From a virus: a stretch of DNA of 47,828 bases. The DNA is taken from the IMG/VR virus record IMGVR_UViG_3300028030_000018, positions 1-47,828 of that record. One strand, written 5' to 3'. Position numbers and translations under genes: made by a program. Every line of letters starts with the position of its first letter. The stretch's first letter is position 1. The notes under the pieces were generated by a model, which was not told the origin of the DNA, did no database searches, and worked only from the letters and a program-made list of their open reading frames with translations. Shown one piece after another: positions 9,477-17,079 of the stretch.

Positions 9477-9520
9477 GACTCACCGATGTATAGCATCTAG
9501 GTTCGAAGCCAAGGTGAGTG
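9477..9520 (+). ncRNA. tRNA T-arm/acceptor-like minihelix A
   Basis: GACTCAC (9477-9483) can pair with GTGAGTG (9514-9520, 6 of 7 bp). A 13-nt link follows, then a T-arm-like 17-mer CTAGG-TTCGAAG-CCAAG (9497-9513, one mismatch in the stem). There is no anticodon arm. The layout (7 + 13 + 17 + 7) is exactly that of the element at 10090. It may be a tRNA remnant or a tRNA mimic acting as a processing site. Confidence 0.4.
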
Positions 9521-9546
9521 AATTACTAGACAAACGGAGAAACGAG

Positions 9547-10053
9547 ATGGCTTTATTTCAAGAGCAAGAGATTTTAAGTGAAAATCAGCATAAACAAGTA
9601 CAACTTAGAGAGTTAGGACTCAACGAGTCAATTGGTTTTTATTTTGACAACACAGAGACAAAAAACAGTCAAGAGTATGGTGATTTCAGCGTGTGTCAAG
9701 GTTTAGAGATTGACCTATCTTCACAAACAGTTGAGGAACTAATCAGAACAGCTACACCTATATCATTTATCCCAAATACATTGCTAAGTAACAAGATTGA
9801 TGATAAATCAATGGCGCGCGGCAGATGCTATCGTATCGAGAAGAGATGGGAACGAGGACAAAAGTTCAAAGATGGTTCAAAAGCTAAAGGTTATGGTTAT
9901 GCCTTATTCTATCAAGATGTCGGGCCTCAAATTGAAGCACAGCTAGCTACAGCGTATCAAGACAAAATCAGTGGTGAATTTGACCCTCACGAAAAAGCTG
10001 ATGAGAGCACAGATACACAAAACCCTTCAACAGACAACCCAGCAGGAGTATAA
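9547..10053 (+). CDS. Unknown protein, possible ssDNA-binding type
   Basis: Taken from ATG 9547 (MALFQEQEIL, 168 residues) because GGAG lies 7 nt upstream. A longer frame opens at 9397 but runs through the structured leader and lacks a ribosome site. Residues about 95-130 (GRCYRIEKRWERGQKF then KDGSKAKGYGYALFY) are basic and aromatic, and the C-terminus is acidic and disordered, a pattern seen in phage single-strand DNA-binding proteins. That is only a suggestion. The gene is flanked on both sides by tRNA-like minihelices (9477, 10090). Confidence 0.6.
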   Translation: MALFQEQEILSENQHKQVQLRELGLNESIGFYFDNTETKNSQEYGDFSVCQGLEIDLSSQTVEELIRTATPISFIPNTLLSNKIDDKSMARGRCYRIEKRWERGQKFKDGSKAKGYGYALFYQDVGPQIEAQLATAYQDKISGEFDPHEKADESTDTQNPSTDNPAGV

Positions 10054-10059
10054 CCTGCA

Positions 10060-10082
10060 GCGTACATCAAAACGGTGTACGC
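10060..10082 (+). other. Intercistronic hairpin
   Basis: GCGTACA and TGTACGC form a perfect 7-bp stem around a 9-nt loop, followed by ATTTT. It could be a weak intrinsic terminator or a processing hairpin just after the stop at 10053 and directly before the tRNA-like element at 10090. Confidence 0.45.
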
Positions 10083-10089
10083 ATTTTAT

Positions 10090-10133
10090 GTTGCTGATGG
10101 TTCTTTAATGTGGGTTCGATTCCTGCAAGCAAC
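10090..10133 (+). ncRNA. tRNA T-arm/acceptor-like minihelix B
   Basis: GTTGCTG pairs with AAGCAAC (6 of 7 bp). It encloses a 13-nt link and a canonical T-arm, GTGGG-TTCGATT-CCTGC, with two G-U pairs. No anticodon arm can be drawn. The spacing is identical to the element at 9477, and the two flank the gene at 9547-10053. The TTCGATT loop matches the tRNA T-loop consensus. Confidence 0.45.
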
Positions 10134-10167
10134 CGAGACCAACCTCGAAAAAATATAAGGAGCCTGC

Positions 10168-10824
10168 ATGGAAAGCAAGCAAAACAACACAATGACAAAC
10201 AATAAGTATGGGCTGCGTCGTAACACAGATGCAATACCTCAACAAACAGGTGGTTCACACTATCTTAAACCAATACAACCTATTGAATATATCGAAGCTA
10301 ACCAGTTACCATTTAGTGAAGGCTGTGTAGTGAAATATGTCACGCGGCACCCTGATAAGAAAGGCCTTGAAGATGTACAGAAGGCTATGGATTATTTACA
10401 GTTTATAGCACTTAGATATGGCAACAAACAAGGTTATGTAACTGTGGACGAATTAACAGCATTCGATAATTTAGTTACTAAGATTAAACAATCAGATAAA
10501 TATTACGATAAATTAGTTAGTAGTGGTCGTGGAGGTCTGTGGGTGTTAGCTAATTTGGGCTATGCACTCAACATTTCTGATGTGCAGGTGATGCCTCTGC
10601 CTCAGGTGAACAAACTATCAGCGGATGGTATATTATTTGTGGACGATATATGTGACTCAGGTAATACAATAGCTAATATAGATATAGACACAGCTGTTTT
10701 GTTCGCATTTAAACATTCAAAAGTACAACCAACATATACAGGCAGTGTAACGGTGGACGATACATATATACACCTACCTGTCAGTCAATTTGCAGAAGGA
10801 GAAGAATATGCATGTAATAAGTAA
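10168..10824 (+). CDS. DUF3310-like / phosphoribosyltransferase fusion
   Basis: A 218-residue protein with two parts. Residues 25-95 match the phage DUF3310 pattern: GGSHY, QPIEYIEANQLPF, KYVTRHPDKKGLEDVQKAMDYL split around a short gap. Residues 110-205 look like a type I phosphoribosyltransferase, with the PRPP loop FVDDICDSGNT near 157-167. The fusion suggests a nucleotide salvage or base-exchange role linked to the neighbouring 7-deazaguanine genes, but the substrate is unknown. The start has AAGGAG 7 nt upstream. The end overlaps the queD start by 17 nt in another frame. Confidence 0.7.
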   Translation: MESKQNNTMTNNKYGLRRNTDAIPQQTGGSHYLKPIQPIEYIEANQLPFSEGCVVKYVTRHPDKKGLEDVQKAMDYLQFIALRYGNKQGYVTVDELTAFDNLVTKIKQSDKYYDKLVSSGRGGLWVLANLGYALNISDVQVMPLPQVNKLSADGILFVDDICDSGNTIANIDIDTAVLFAFKHSKVQPTYTGSVTVDDTYIHLPVSQFAEGEEYACNK

Positions 10825-11341
10825 AAGTTTTGATTTTTGTTACGGACACAGAGTCTGGTCACAGGAATTAGATAATCAATTAAGTTGCGGAGCACCATGT
10901 AAGTGCCGCCATCTACACGGACATCAAGGTAGGATAACGATCACATTAGAGGCTGAAAAGCTGCAAAATGGAATGGTGACTGATTTTACCAACCTAGCAT
11001 GGCTCAAACAATGGATTGACAACAATATAGACCATAAGTTTTTAATGGACGAAAAAGATCCTCTACTCATACATATGCTGGACGCTTACGATGATGAGGT
11101 AGACATGGAAGATGATGAGGATTCTATGTACCAGCGTATAATGTTGCACCACCCAGTGGCTTACAGCAAAGAACATTTAGAGTACTGGGACTCTTTCGTA
11201 ATTGTACCTTTCATACCTACATCGGAGAATATAGCAAAGTGGCTGTTTAAACTAGTACAGAAAAGAATGTCTGATGTTAAAGTGTTGAGTGTTATTTTTA
11301 ACGAAACACCTAAAACAGCGGCGGTGTATCATGAAGTATAA
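10808..11341 (+). CDS. queD: 6-carboxy-5,6,7,8-tetrahydropterin synthase
   Basis: Second enzyme of preQ0 synthesis: converts 7,8-dihydroneopterin triphosphate to 6-carboxytetrahydropterin. The 177-residue protein has the zinc histidines H14 and the HGH pair H37/H39, catalytic C33 in CRHLHGH, and the D75-H76 dyad in IDHKFL. ATG 10808 is chosen over an earlier ATG at 10790 because AAGGAG lies just upstream and the protein then begins at the conserved MHVISKSFDF. An acidic insertion (near 95-110) is unusual. Translationally coupled with the genes on either side. Confidence 0.92.
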   Translation: MHVISKSFDFCYGHRVWSQELDNQLSCGAPCKCRHLHGHQGRITITLEAEKLQNGMVTDFTNLAWLKQWIDNNIDHKFLMDEKDPLLIHMLDAYDDEVDMEDDEDSMYQRIMLHHPVAYSKEHLEYWDSFVIVPFIPTSENIAKWLFKLVQKRMSDVKVLSVIFNETPKTAAVYHEV

Positions 11342-11951
11342 AGTGGTAGAAACCTTCACCTCTATTCAGGGGGAAGGCCATCATACAGGCTATCTCATGT
11401 TTTTTATTCGTTTTTACGGTTGTAATCTACAATGTAGTTTTTGCGACGAACCAAAACACACAGATAAAACACTTATCAGAACAATGTCGGCTGCTGAGAT
11501 AGTTAATGAAGTTGAGCGTTCAGGCGTGAAATATGTGTGTTTAACAGGTGGTGAACCATCATTAACTGATAAGAATGAACTTATTGAAGCTCTTATAGGT
11601 AATGGCATATATGTTTCCGTTGAAACCAACGGCCACAGCTATGAAAATATTATGTACGCCGACTGGATTACACTAAGTCCTAAGAACTTGTGCGGTTCTT
11701 TCGAGGATATAATACCTGAAGGAGTATGGTCTGAAGTTAAGTTTGTAGTAGATAGAGATACACGACTACCTGATAGTTTTGAAAGGATAGTCAATGTACT
11801 AGAGATGCGAAGAACATTAACTTTTGTACAGCCTATGAACGACGGAGATAGAATAAATAAAGATAATTATAAATATGCAGTGGAGCTTATCAAGAAGTAT
11901 CCTTCTCTTCGCTTAAGCGCACAGCTACATAAACTAATAGGAGTAGAATAA
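11331..11951 (+). CDS. queE: 7-carboxy-7-deazaguanine synthase (radical SAM)
   Basis: Third step of preQ0 synthesis, ring contraction of carboxytetrahydropterin to 7-carboxy-7-deazaguanine. The 206-residue protein has the family hallmark SIQGEG near 11-16, the [4Fe-4S] cysteines C31, C35 and C38 in CNLQCSFC, and the SAM-binding LTGGEPS. I take ATG 11331, which overlaps the queD stop, rather than the upstream in-frame ATG at 11289 inside queD. The C-terminus overlaps the next start (TAATG). Confidence 0.93.
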   Translation: MKYKVVETFTSIQGEGHHTGYLMFFIRFYGCNLQCSFCDEPKHTDKTLIRTMSAAEIVNEVERSGVKYVCLTGGEPSLTDKNELIEALIGNGIYVSVETNGHSYENIMYADWITLSPKNLCGSFEDIIPEGVWSEVKFVVDRDTRLPDSFERIVNVLEMRRTLTFVQPMNDGDRINKDNYKYAVELIKKYPSLRLSAQLHKLIGVE

Positions 11952-12268
11952 TGGTAACGCTTAAAGAAAAAGTAGTGGATTTAATGGAAGCGATTAACAC
12001 AGAGTTAAAAAACAACGGCGGTAAAATATCACCTCAATTTGTGAATGACTACGCACAACAACAGTGTACATATGAATATGCTAAGGTGGGTGACAGTTGC
12101 AGAGTTTGTGTACTTACAACAAATACAGGTAATAAACTTGTAGGCTACGGTCTTGTACTTGATTCTAACAATGATGACGCTGTTATAGGTAACAAAGTTG
12201 CCCGTGATGAAGCTGTTGATCAACTGTGGGGTTTCCTAGGCGGCGTAGCTAAAATGTTGGAGGTATAG
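11951..12268 (+). CDS. Phage Gp49-like small protein
   Basis: A 105-residue protein. Its C-terminal half fits the phage gp49/gp66 family pattern: a Cys-Val segment followed by a glycine-rich VGYG, then a Gly-x-x-x-Ala-x-x-x-Ala helix ending in LWGFLGG. In that family the protein is widespread in phages and lacks an assigned activity. It is inserted between queE and the DpdA-like gene and is translationally coupled to both, so it may be co-produced with the modification enzymes. Confidence 0.6.
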   Translation: MVTLKEKVVDLMEAINTELKNNGGKISPQFVNDYAQQQCTYEYAKVGDSCRVCVLTTNTGNKLVGYGLVLDSNNDDAVIGNKVARDEAVDQLWGFLGGVAKMLEV

Positions 12269-12269
12269 G

Positions 12270-13028
12270 ATGGAAACCATTCATTTAGCTAACATAGCAC
12301 CAAAATCATTCACATTAGAGGCTTTAGACCTCAGTCCTAAAGTGTATATGGGGCTTCAACACTTATGTGCTGCGGATCCAGGTTATGCTGTGACTTTAAG
12401 TCGCCGAGATGAGAATACTTATCTGTTTTTAGATAACAGCTATTTTGAGTTGGGTAAGGCGTGCTCGATAGATGATTTAATAGAGGCCGGTAATCATACA
12501 AAGGCCAACTGTCTTATTCTACCCGATGGTGATTTAAATGGCTTAGATGTTGTTAAGAGAGGTGGTTTTGATGCAATGTACATACCCATGCATATAGAAA
12601 GTAACCCATCACGATACATCAAAGATATTATAGACGCGCTTAGAAACCCTGACATTGATTATGTAGGTATTAGTTATTTACACGCAACGAAATACACAGG
12701 CAAAGACTACCATAAAGCGCGAAGTGGTTTATTTGTTGAGTTACTACCCGCATTAAAAAGCATATCTACAGCGGTTAAAAAATTACATATATTAGGAGGT
12801 ACAACACCGGACGAGTTCATACATTTAAGCAAATACAGTCGTTACATTAACAGTTGGGATACATCAATGGCCTTCAATGCGGCGATAAGAGACATATCTT
12901 TAGATACGGTAGTGGATAAACTACCGGCGGTTAATCTATTTGAAGTTAACCATTTTACATTAGGTGTGTTGAAAAGAAGCTACTATAATGTTGGTTATTT
13001 AAACGGTTTACTAAGACAAGGAGTATAA
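12270..13028 (+). CDS. dpdA: DpdA-like DNA 7-deazaguanine transglycosylase
   Basis: A 252-residue TGT-fold protein like phage DpdA enzymes, which exchange guanine in DNA for preQ0 or a derivative. Visible signatures: FLDNSYFELG with candidate nucleophile or general-base D55, LPDGD with D86, HILGG at 173-177, and NSWDTS at 194-199 near the C-terminus. It is much shorter than tRNA-guanine transglycosylase and lacks an obvious zinc site. Location between queE and queC supports DNA modification. A tRNA target cannot be excluded from sequence. GGAGG lies just before the ATG. Confidence 0.78.
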   Translation: METIHLANIAPKSFTLEALDLSPKVYMGLQHLCAADPGYAVTLSRRDENTYLFLDNSYFELGKACSIDDLIEAGNHTKANCLILPDGDLNGLDVVKRGGFDAMYIPMHIESNPSRYIKDIIDALRNPDIDYVGISYLHATKYTGKDYHKARSGLFVELLPALKSISTAVKKLHILGGTTPDEFIHLSKYSRYINSWDTSMAFNAAIRDISLDTVVDKLPAVNLFEVNHFTLGVLKRSYYNVGYLNGLLRQGV

Positions 13029-13029
13029 G

Positions 13030-13227
13030 ATGAGTTGGTTTGATAACGAAGAGGTACAAGAAGATTTACCAGAAGAGGTACAAGAAGATTTAGCAGAAGA
13101 TACCGAAGAAGAGGTAGTTGTGGTTCCTTTTGACGATGGGTGGAGTACAAGCTCCCACCCTCAAGAAGATGAGGAATATCTGGTTTGTCCTGTGTGCGGT
13201 TCACCATATTGTGGTGGTTGTGATTAA
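13030..13227 (+). CDS. Small acidic protein with zinc-knuckle tail
   Basis: 65 residues, one base after the dpdA stop. The N-terminal half is strongly acidic with a duplicated EEVQEDL segment (the DNA repeat GAGGTACAAGAAGATTTA occurs twice). The C-terminus has CPVCGSPYCGGCD, a four-cysteine cluster likely to bind zinc. Function unknown. GGAG is 7 nt upstream of the start. Confidence 0.7.
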   Translation: MSWFDNEEVQEDLPEEVQEDLAEDTEEEVVVVPFDDGWSTSSHPQEDEEYLVCPVCGSPYCGGCD

Positions 13228-13247
13228 TTTAAATTGAAAGGTATATT

Positions 13248-13949
13248 ATGAACGAAGAAAAAAGAATACTAATGGTTGTAAGTGGCGGTATGGATAGCGT
13301 AACAGCTCTCCATCTATATAAAGACGATATAAAAGCAGCAGTATCATTTAATTATGGAAGTAACCATAACGAGAAAGAGATTTACTACGCGAAGCTGAAT
13401 TGTGAAAAACTAGGTATACCACATGAAGTGGTTGATTTAAGAGACGCTTTCAAATCATTTAAATCTGGTTTGTTATCAGGAGCTGCGGCAATCCCTGAAG
13501 GACATTACGAGCAAGAGAATATGAAGCATACAGTAGTGCCGTTTAGAAACGGTATTATGCTTAGTATAGCGGCCGGTTTAGCTGAATCCAAAGGCCTTTC
13601 ACATATAATGCTTGCTAGTCATTTAGGTGATCATGCAATATACAAAGACTGTCGTAAATCATTCAGTCAAGCAATGGAAGAGGCCATAAAGTTAGGTACG
13701 GATGCTGAGATTGGTTTGTTGTATCCGTTCGCTGATTTAGATAAACGACAAATAGCTAAATTAGGACATGATGCAGGTGTTAAGTATCAACTGACATACT
13801 CATGCTATAAGGGAGGGCAAATTCACTGTGGTAAGTGTGGTACTTGTGTAGAGCGTATATGGGCATTGAAAGGTATCGACCCTACAGAGTATGAGCTTAA
13901 CGCTTACGAAGATACAGTAGAGCTACTCAAAGAAAAAGGAGAGTGGTAA
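13248..13949 (+). CDS. queC: 7-cyano-7-deazaguanine (preQ0) synthase
   Basis: Last step of preQ0 synthesis: ATP-dependent conversion of 7-carboxy-7-deazaguanine to the nitrile. The 233-residue protein has the PP-loop SGGMDS at 12-17, the PFRNG motif at 98-102 and the zinc site C186, C194, C197, C200. It is a plain QueC without an amidotransferase domain. No QueF is visible in the window, which points to preQ0 itself as the precursor. AAAGG precedes the start. The stop overlaps the next gene's ATG. Confidence 0.94.
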   Translation: MNEEKRILMVVSGGMDSVTALHLYKDDIKAAVSFNYGSNHNEKEIYYAKLNCEKLGIPHEVVDLRDAFKSFKSGLLSGAAAIPEGHYEQENMKHTVVPFRNGIMLSIAAGLAESKGLSHIMLASHLGDHAIYKDCRKSFSQAMEEAIKLGTDAEIGLLYPFADLDKRQIAKLGHDAGVKYQLTYSCYKGGQIHCGKCGTCVERIWALKGIDPTEYELNAYEDTVELLKEKGEW

Positions 13950-14263
13950 TGAGAGATGTGGTTACCGAAGATCATATGATCAAAGACATCACAGATGCAC
14001 AGCGATTTAAATTCGCCGTGCATCAAAGTAAAGGTAGTTGGCGACATAAAACACCAAAAGTGTTAATAGATGAACTCCGTAGAGAAGTAAATGAATTAGA
14101 GGTTTGTGTACTTGATGGGTGCACCAAAGAAGCGATTTTATCTGAGTGTGCTGATATAGCTAACTATGTGGCTATGTTGTGGGATATAACAAAAAACAAA
14201 CAAGACGGTAAAACGACGCAGACCACAGCAGTAAAATGCATGGGTGATTGTCATGGGAACTAA
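13949..14263 (+). CDS. MazG-like nucleotide pyrophosphohydrolase
   Basis: 104 residues. The all-alpha NTP pyrophosphatase signature is visible: two helices with ELRREVNELE and, about 18 residues later, SECADIANY, giving the ExxxExxE plus ExxD metal-binding layout. Such enzymes hydrolyse (d)NTPs or alarmones and act as house-cleaning or pool-shaping proteins in phages. I take ATG 13949 (TAATG overlap with queC, GGAG upstream) over the GTG at 13943. The end overlaps the folE start region. Confidence 0.78.
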   Translation: MRDVVTEDHMIKDITDAQRFKFAVHQSKGSWRHKTPKVLIDELRREVNELEVCVLDGCTKEAILSECADIANYVAMLWDITKNKQDGKTTQTTAVKCMGDCHGN

Positions 14264-14888
14264 GGTATCACAAGCACTAGAGAGTTCTATCGAAGCTAAC
14301 GAAGTTATTGATGTGACACCTCAACACGACTACAGTGAAATGGAGGCTGTGGTCACTAAACTGATAGAGTATATAGGAGGTGATATGACGGACCCCAACT
14401 GCATAGATACACCTAAGCGCTTCCTTAAAGCGTGGAAAGAATATTGGGGTGCCGGCTATGAACAGAAAGCATCTGATTTTTTAACTGTGTTTCCTAATGA
14501 CGAGGGTTACGATGAAATGATAGTTGTTGAGCGTATACCAATACACAGTACATGTTCGCATCACTTAGCGCCTATTACAGGTTTTGCATGCATAGCTATT
14601 ATACCCGATCAAGAACTTATCGGGCTTAGCAAATACGCACGCATAGCCGATATGTACGCCAGAAGATTACAACTACAGGAGCGCTTAACAGTTCAGATAG
14701 CTGATGCAATAGAAGAGCTACTACAGCCTATAGGAGTAGCTGTGTTTATAAGAGCTGAGCACGGATGCATGAGTTCTAGAGGTGTTAAAATTCACGGTAG
14801 CTCCACCGTTACAACCGTATTAAGAGGTGCCTTTAAACAAAACAGTGAGACACGAGCGGAGTTTATGGCAATAGCATCAAAAACATGA
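14253..14888 (+). CDS. folE: GTP cyclohydrolase I
   Basis: First step of the preQ0 route: GTP to 7,8-dihydroneopterin triphosphate. The 211-residue protein has the zinc site C101, H104 and C172 (STCSHHLAP and EHGCMSSRG) and the IGLSKYARIAD segment. ATG 14253 is preferred to a GTG at 14244; no strong ribosome site is seen, but the start overlaps the preceding gene, suggesting coupling. Together with QueD, QueE and QueC it completes preQ0 synthesis from GTP within this window. Confidence 0.95.
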   Translation: MGTKVSQALESSIEANEVIDVTPQHDYSEMEAVVTKLIEYIGGDMTDPNCIDTPKRFLKAWKEYWGAGYEQKASDFLTVFPNDEGYDEMIVVERIPIHSTCSHHLAPITGFACIAIIPDQELIGLSKYARIADMYARRLQLQERLTVQIADAIEELLQPIGVAVFIRAEHGCMSSRGVKIHGSSTVTTVLRGAFKQNSETRAEFMAIASKT

Positions 14889-14917
14889 TAGGAATGACAT
14901 TCGAAGGAGTACTTATA

Positions 14918-16135
14918 ATGAAACCAAGACCTCATCAAATAACAATGGCGGAGGAGGGTTTCAATATCCTTCGAAGCAGAGGCTTATGCTACAATGTAAG
15001 TCAGGAGCGTGTAGGCAAGAGCCTCGCGACACTACTAATAATTCAAAAAACCAACAGACATCGATGTTTAATATTAACGAAGAAAGCAGCCACCCCTGAC
15101 TGGGTAAAGCTCACGCACGATTACCCTATAGCAGGTAAACAATTTGAAGTGATTAACTACGAATCCGCCCATAAAGTTAAAATGAAACCAGACATAGTTG
15201 TGTTGGATGAAGCGCACCACGCGTTAAGTGCATATCCCAAACCAAGCAAGACATTACTTAAAATAGGTCCTCTGGTGTACGGCTTGCCTCTTTTGTATTT
15301 AAGTGCTACACCTCACGCAGAGTCGTATTCACAGATATACCACCAATTAAGACTATCGCAGTGGTCGCCGTTCGCCACTTATAAGAACTTTTATAGATGG
15401 TTTGATGCATACGGTATACCCGAGCTTAAATACTTAGGAGCACGGACCGTCAAGGTATATACACATACACAAGAAGATAAAATTAAAGAGCTGTTTGATC
15501 CCTTATGTTTTGGGTTTACTCGTAAGGAAGCAGGTTTCACTGAAGAGGCAGAAGACATAACTCATTATGTAGAGCTAAGCGATTACGCCAGTGAGCTGAT
15601 TAGAGCTATTACAAAGGACTCACTCATGGTCGTGGACGGCGCTGTAATACCTATTGAGAACGCCGCCTCTGCATTACAAAAACAATATCAGGTAGAGGGA
15701 GGTACACTTAAGTATGAAACAGGCTCTACCGAAACACTCAAACTGTATAAAAGTGTTACGCTACCTAACAGAGAGAAAATAGATTTCATACTAGAACATT
15801 TTGGTGATAAAAGTGATACCGTTATAATGTATAATTATGTACAAGAAGAGATAAAACTCAAAGAGGTATTTAAGAAAGCGCTTATACTACAAGCGGATAG
15901 GTTCGCGGAAGGTATTTCGTTGAAAGACTATAAACACCTCATCATTTACTCCATGTCATGGCGTACATCTAAATACATACAGCGCCGGAATAGACAAGCT
16001 GATTTCACTCGTAAAGAACCTATCCGTGTACACTATGTACTCGTCAAGGGTGGTATAAGCGAATATGTATATGATTGTGTAGCCGTTAAAAACAAAAACT
16101 TTAACGCCCGCATGTATGAGGTGTTATATGCGTGA
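14918..16135 (+). CDS. SNF2-like SF2 helicase/translocase
   Basis: A 405-residue protein starting at ATG 14918 (GGAG 8 nt upstream); an in-frame ATG at 14885 overlaps the folE stop but has no ribosome site. Motifs: Q-motif-like PRPHQ, Walker A variant ERVGKS (R31-S35), DEAH at 97-100, SAT at 129-131, and motif VI QRRNRQADFTR near the C-terminus. This is the common short phage SNF2-type translocase, usually located with recombination or replication genes. The VRR-NUC nuclease starts inside its 3' end. Confidence 0.85.
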   Translation: MKPRPHQITMAEEGFNILRSRGLCYNVSQERVGKSLATLLIIQKTNRHRCLILTKKAATPDWVKLTHDYPIAGKQFEVINYESAHKVKMKPDIVVLDEAHHALSAYPKPSKTLLKIGPLVYGLPLLYLSATPHAESYSQIYHQLRLSQWSPFATYKNFYRWFDAYGIPELKYLGARTVKVYTHTQEDKIKELFDPLCFGFTRKEAGFTEEAEDITHYVELSDYASELIRAITKDSLMVVDGAVIPIENAASALQKQYQVEGGTLKYETGSTETLKLYKSVTLPNREKIDFILEHFGDKSDTVIMYNYVQEEIKLKEVFKKALILQADRFAEGISLKDYKHLIIYSMSWRTSKYIQRRNRQADFTRKEPIRVHYVLVKGGISEYVYDCVAVKNKNFNARMYEVLYA

Positions 16136-16430
16136 GTCACAAATTCAATCAAAAATATTGACATATTTAAACAGTCTAGATGCATGGACTGTTAAACTGA
16201 TCACCACCAACAAATCAGGGGCCCCTGATATTGTAGGTTGTCTCCAGGGCCACTTCATAGCTATTGAAGTTAAGAGGCCAGGACAGAAACCACGCCCTCT
16301 ACAACTGTACCAAATAGAACAAATCCGCAGGGCCGGAGGCGTTGCATTCTACGCAGATTCTGTAGAAAAAGTCAAAAAATACCTCTCTAAATACGTCAAA
16401 AATGCGCATATTAAAGAGATTCCGCGGTAA
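16128..16430 (+). CDS. VRR-NUC domain endonuclease
   Basis: About 100 residues, a minimal VRR-NUC (PD-(D/E)xK) nuclease. The catalytic core is GAPDIVG with D34 followed by AIEVKR with E47 and K49, then a QxxQ-like helix and the GG turn. Members cleave Holliday junctions or flaps. ATG 16128 has GAGGTG five bases upstream; another ATG at 16116 is in frame but less well placed. It ends the operon and is followed by a gene-free stretch with a promoter. Confidence 0.88.
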   Translation: MRESQIQSKILTYLNSLDAWTVKLITTNKSGAPDIVGCLQGHFIAIEVKRPGQKPRPLQLYQIEQIRRAGGVAFYADSVEKVKKYLSKYVKNAHIKEIPR

Positions 16431-16514
16431 TAGCATATAATCACACGCATTTGTAGTGTAATAGCCTTATTTTTTACGATAAAATTTAAATTTAATTTAA
16501 GGGAAATTTAAACT

Positions 16515-16552
16515 AGATTTAAGGCAAATTATGCTATAATATGATATATAAA
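16515..16552 (+). promoter_or_regulatory. Promoter for the ligase-ThyX operon
   Basis: TATAAT at 16535-16540 preceded by ATTTAAGGCAAATTATGC and followed by ATGATATATAAA. It closely copies the promoter at 708 and shares its downstream part with 8794. It opens a second run of + strand genes. Confidence 0.72.
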
Positions 16553-16584
16553 GCAATTTATATAAATACATTGAAAGGAACGAT

Positions 16585-17022
16585 ATGAAAGTAATAAAAA
16601 AACTTTTCATTAACAATATAGAGGTGTCCCCTCCTATCAAGGCTAGTGGTACTAATATAAGCATTTATCACTCCACTGATTACAGAACTGTTTTTCTTAA
16701 AGAGAAAGGCCATGATATTGCGTATCAACTTAGTTTAGAAAGTATAGGAAAAGATCATGTAGGGAGAGAAAGAAAAGGAATAGCAATCAGTAAATTCCAA
16801 GATGAGTTGACGCTCTTCGAAGCTAAAAACAATACTCAGCAGATAAATGGTTTTCCTGCTTACCAGGTAGCTCAGTTTATGAATCCTTATGAGACTATAT
16901 GGCTCTCCAGAGGACACACAAACCTCTTTATAGTACAGCCTAACTTTAATATGAGGGCGATGTACCGCATTCATATTAAACATATTAACAGTGATCCTAT
17001 CCTCGCTGTGGAGGTGATATAG
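16585..17022 (+). CDS. Unknown 145-residue protein
   Basis: First gene after the promoter at 16535, with GAAAGGAACGAT before the ATG. The protein is not recognised: mixed alpha/beta by eye, no membrane segment, no cysteine cluster, ending in a run of beta-like strands (FIVQP, RIHIKHI, AVEVI). Position at the head of an operon suggests strong expression. No function can be assigned. Confidence 0.7.
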   Translation: MKVIKKLFINNIEVSPPIKASGTNISIYHSTDYRTVFLKEKGHDIAYQLSLESIGKDHVGRERKGIAISKFQDELTLFEAKNNTQQINGFPAYQVAQFMNPYETIWLSRGHTNLFIVQPNFNMRAMYRIHIKHINSDPILAVEVI

Positions 17023-17079
17023 TTATGGAACTTGTAACAATTAACGGTATATAGATGAATATAAATAAAAGGACAGTAA

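Noticed and set aside
9448-9521. Full-length tRNA gene ending in the GGTTCGAAGCC region
   Set aside because: No 5' acceptor strand, D-arm or anticodon arm can be placed at the normal distance; only the 44-nt minihelix folds.
9397-9546. N-terminal 50-codon extension of the gene at 9547
   Set aside because: It runs through hairpins and the tRNA-like element and has no ribosome site, while ATG 9547 has GGAG at good distance.
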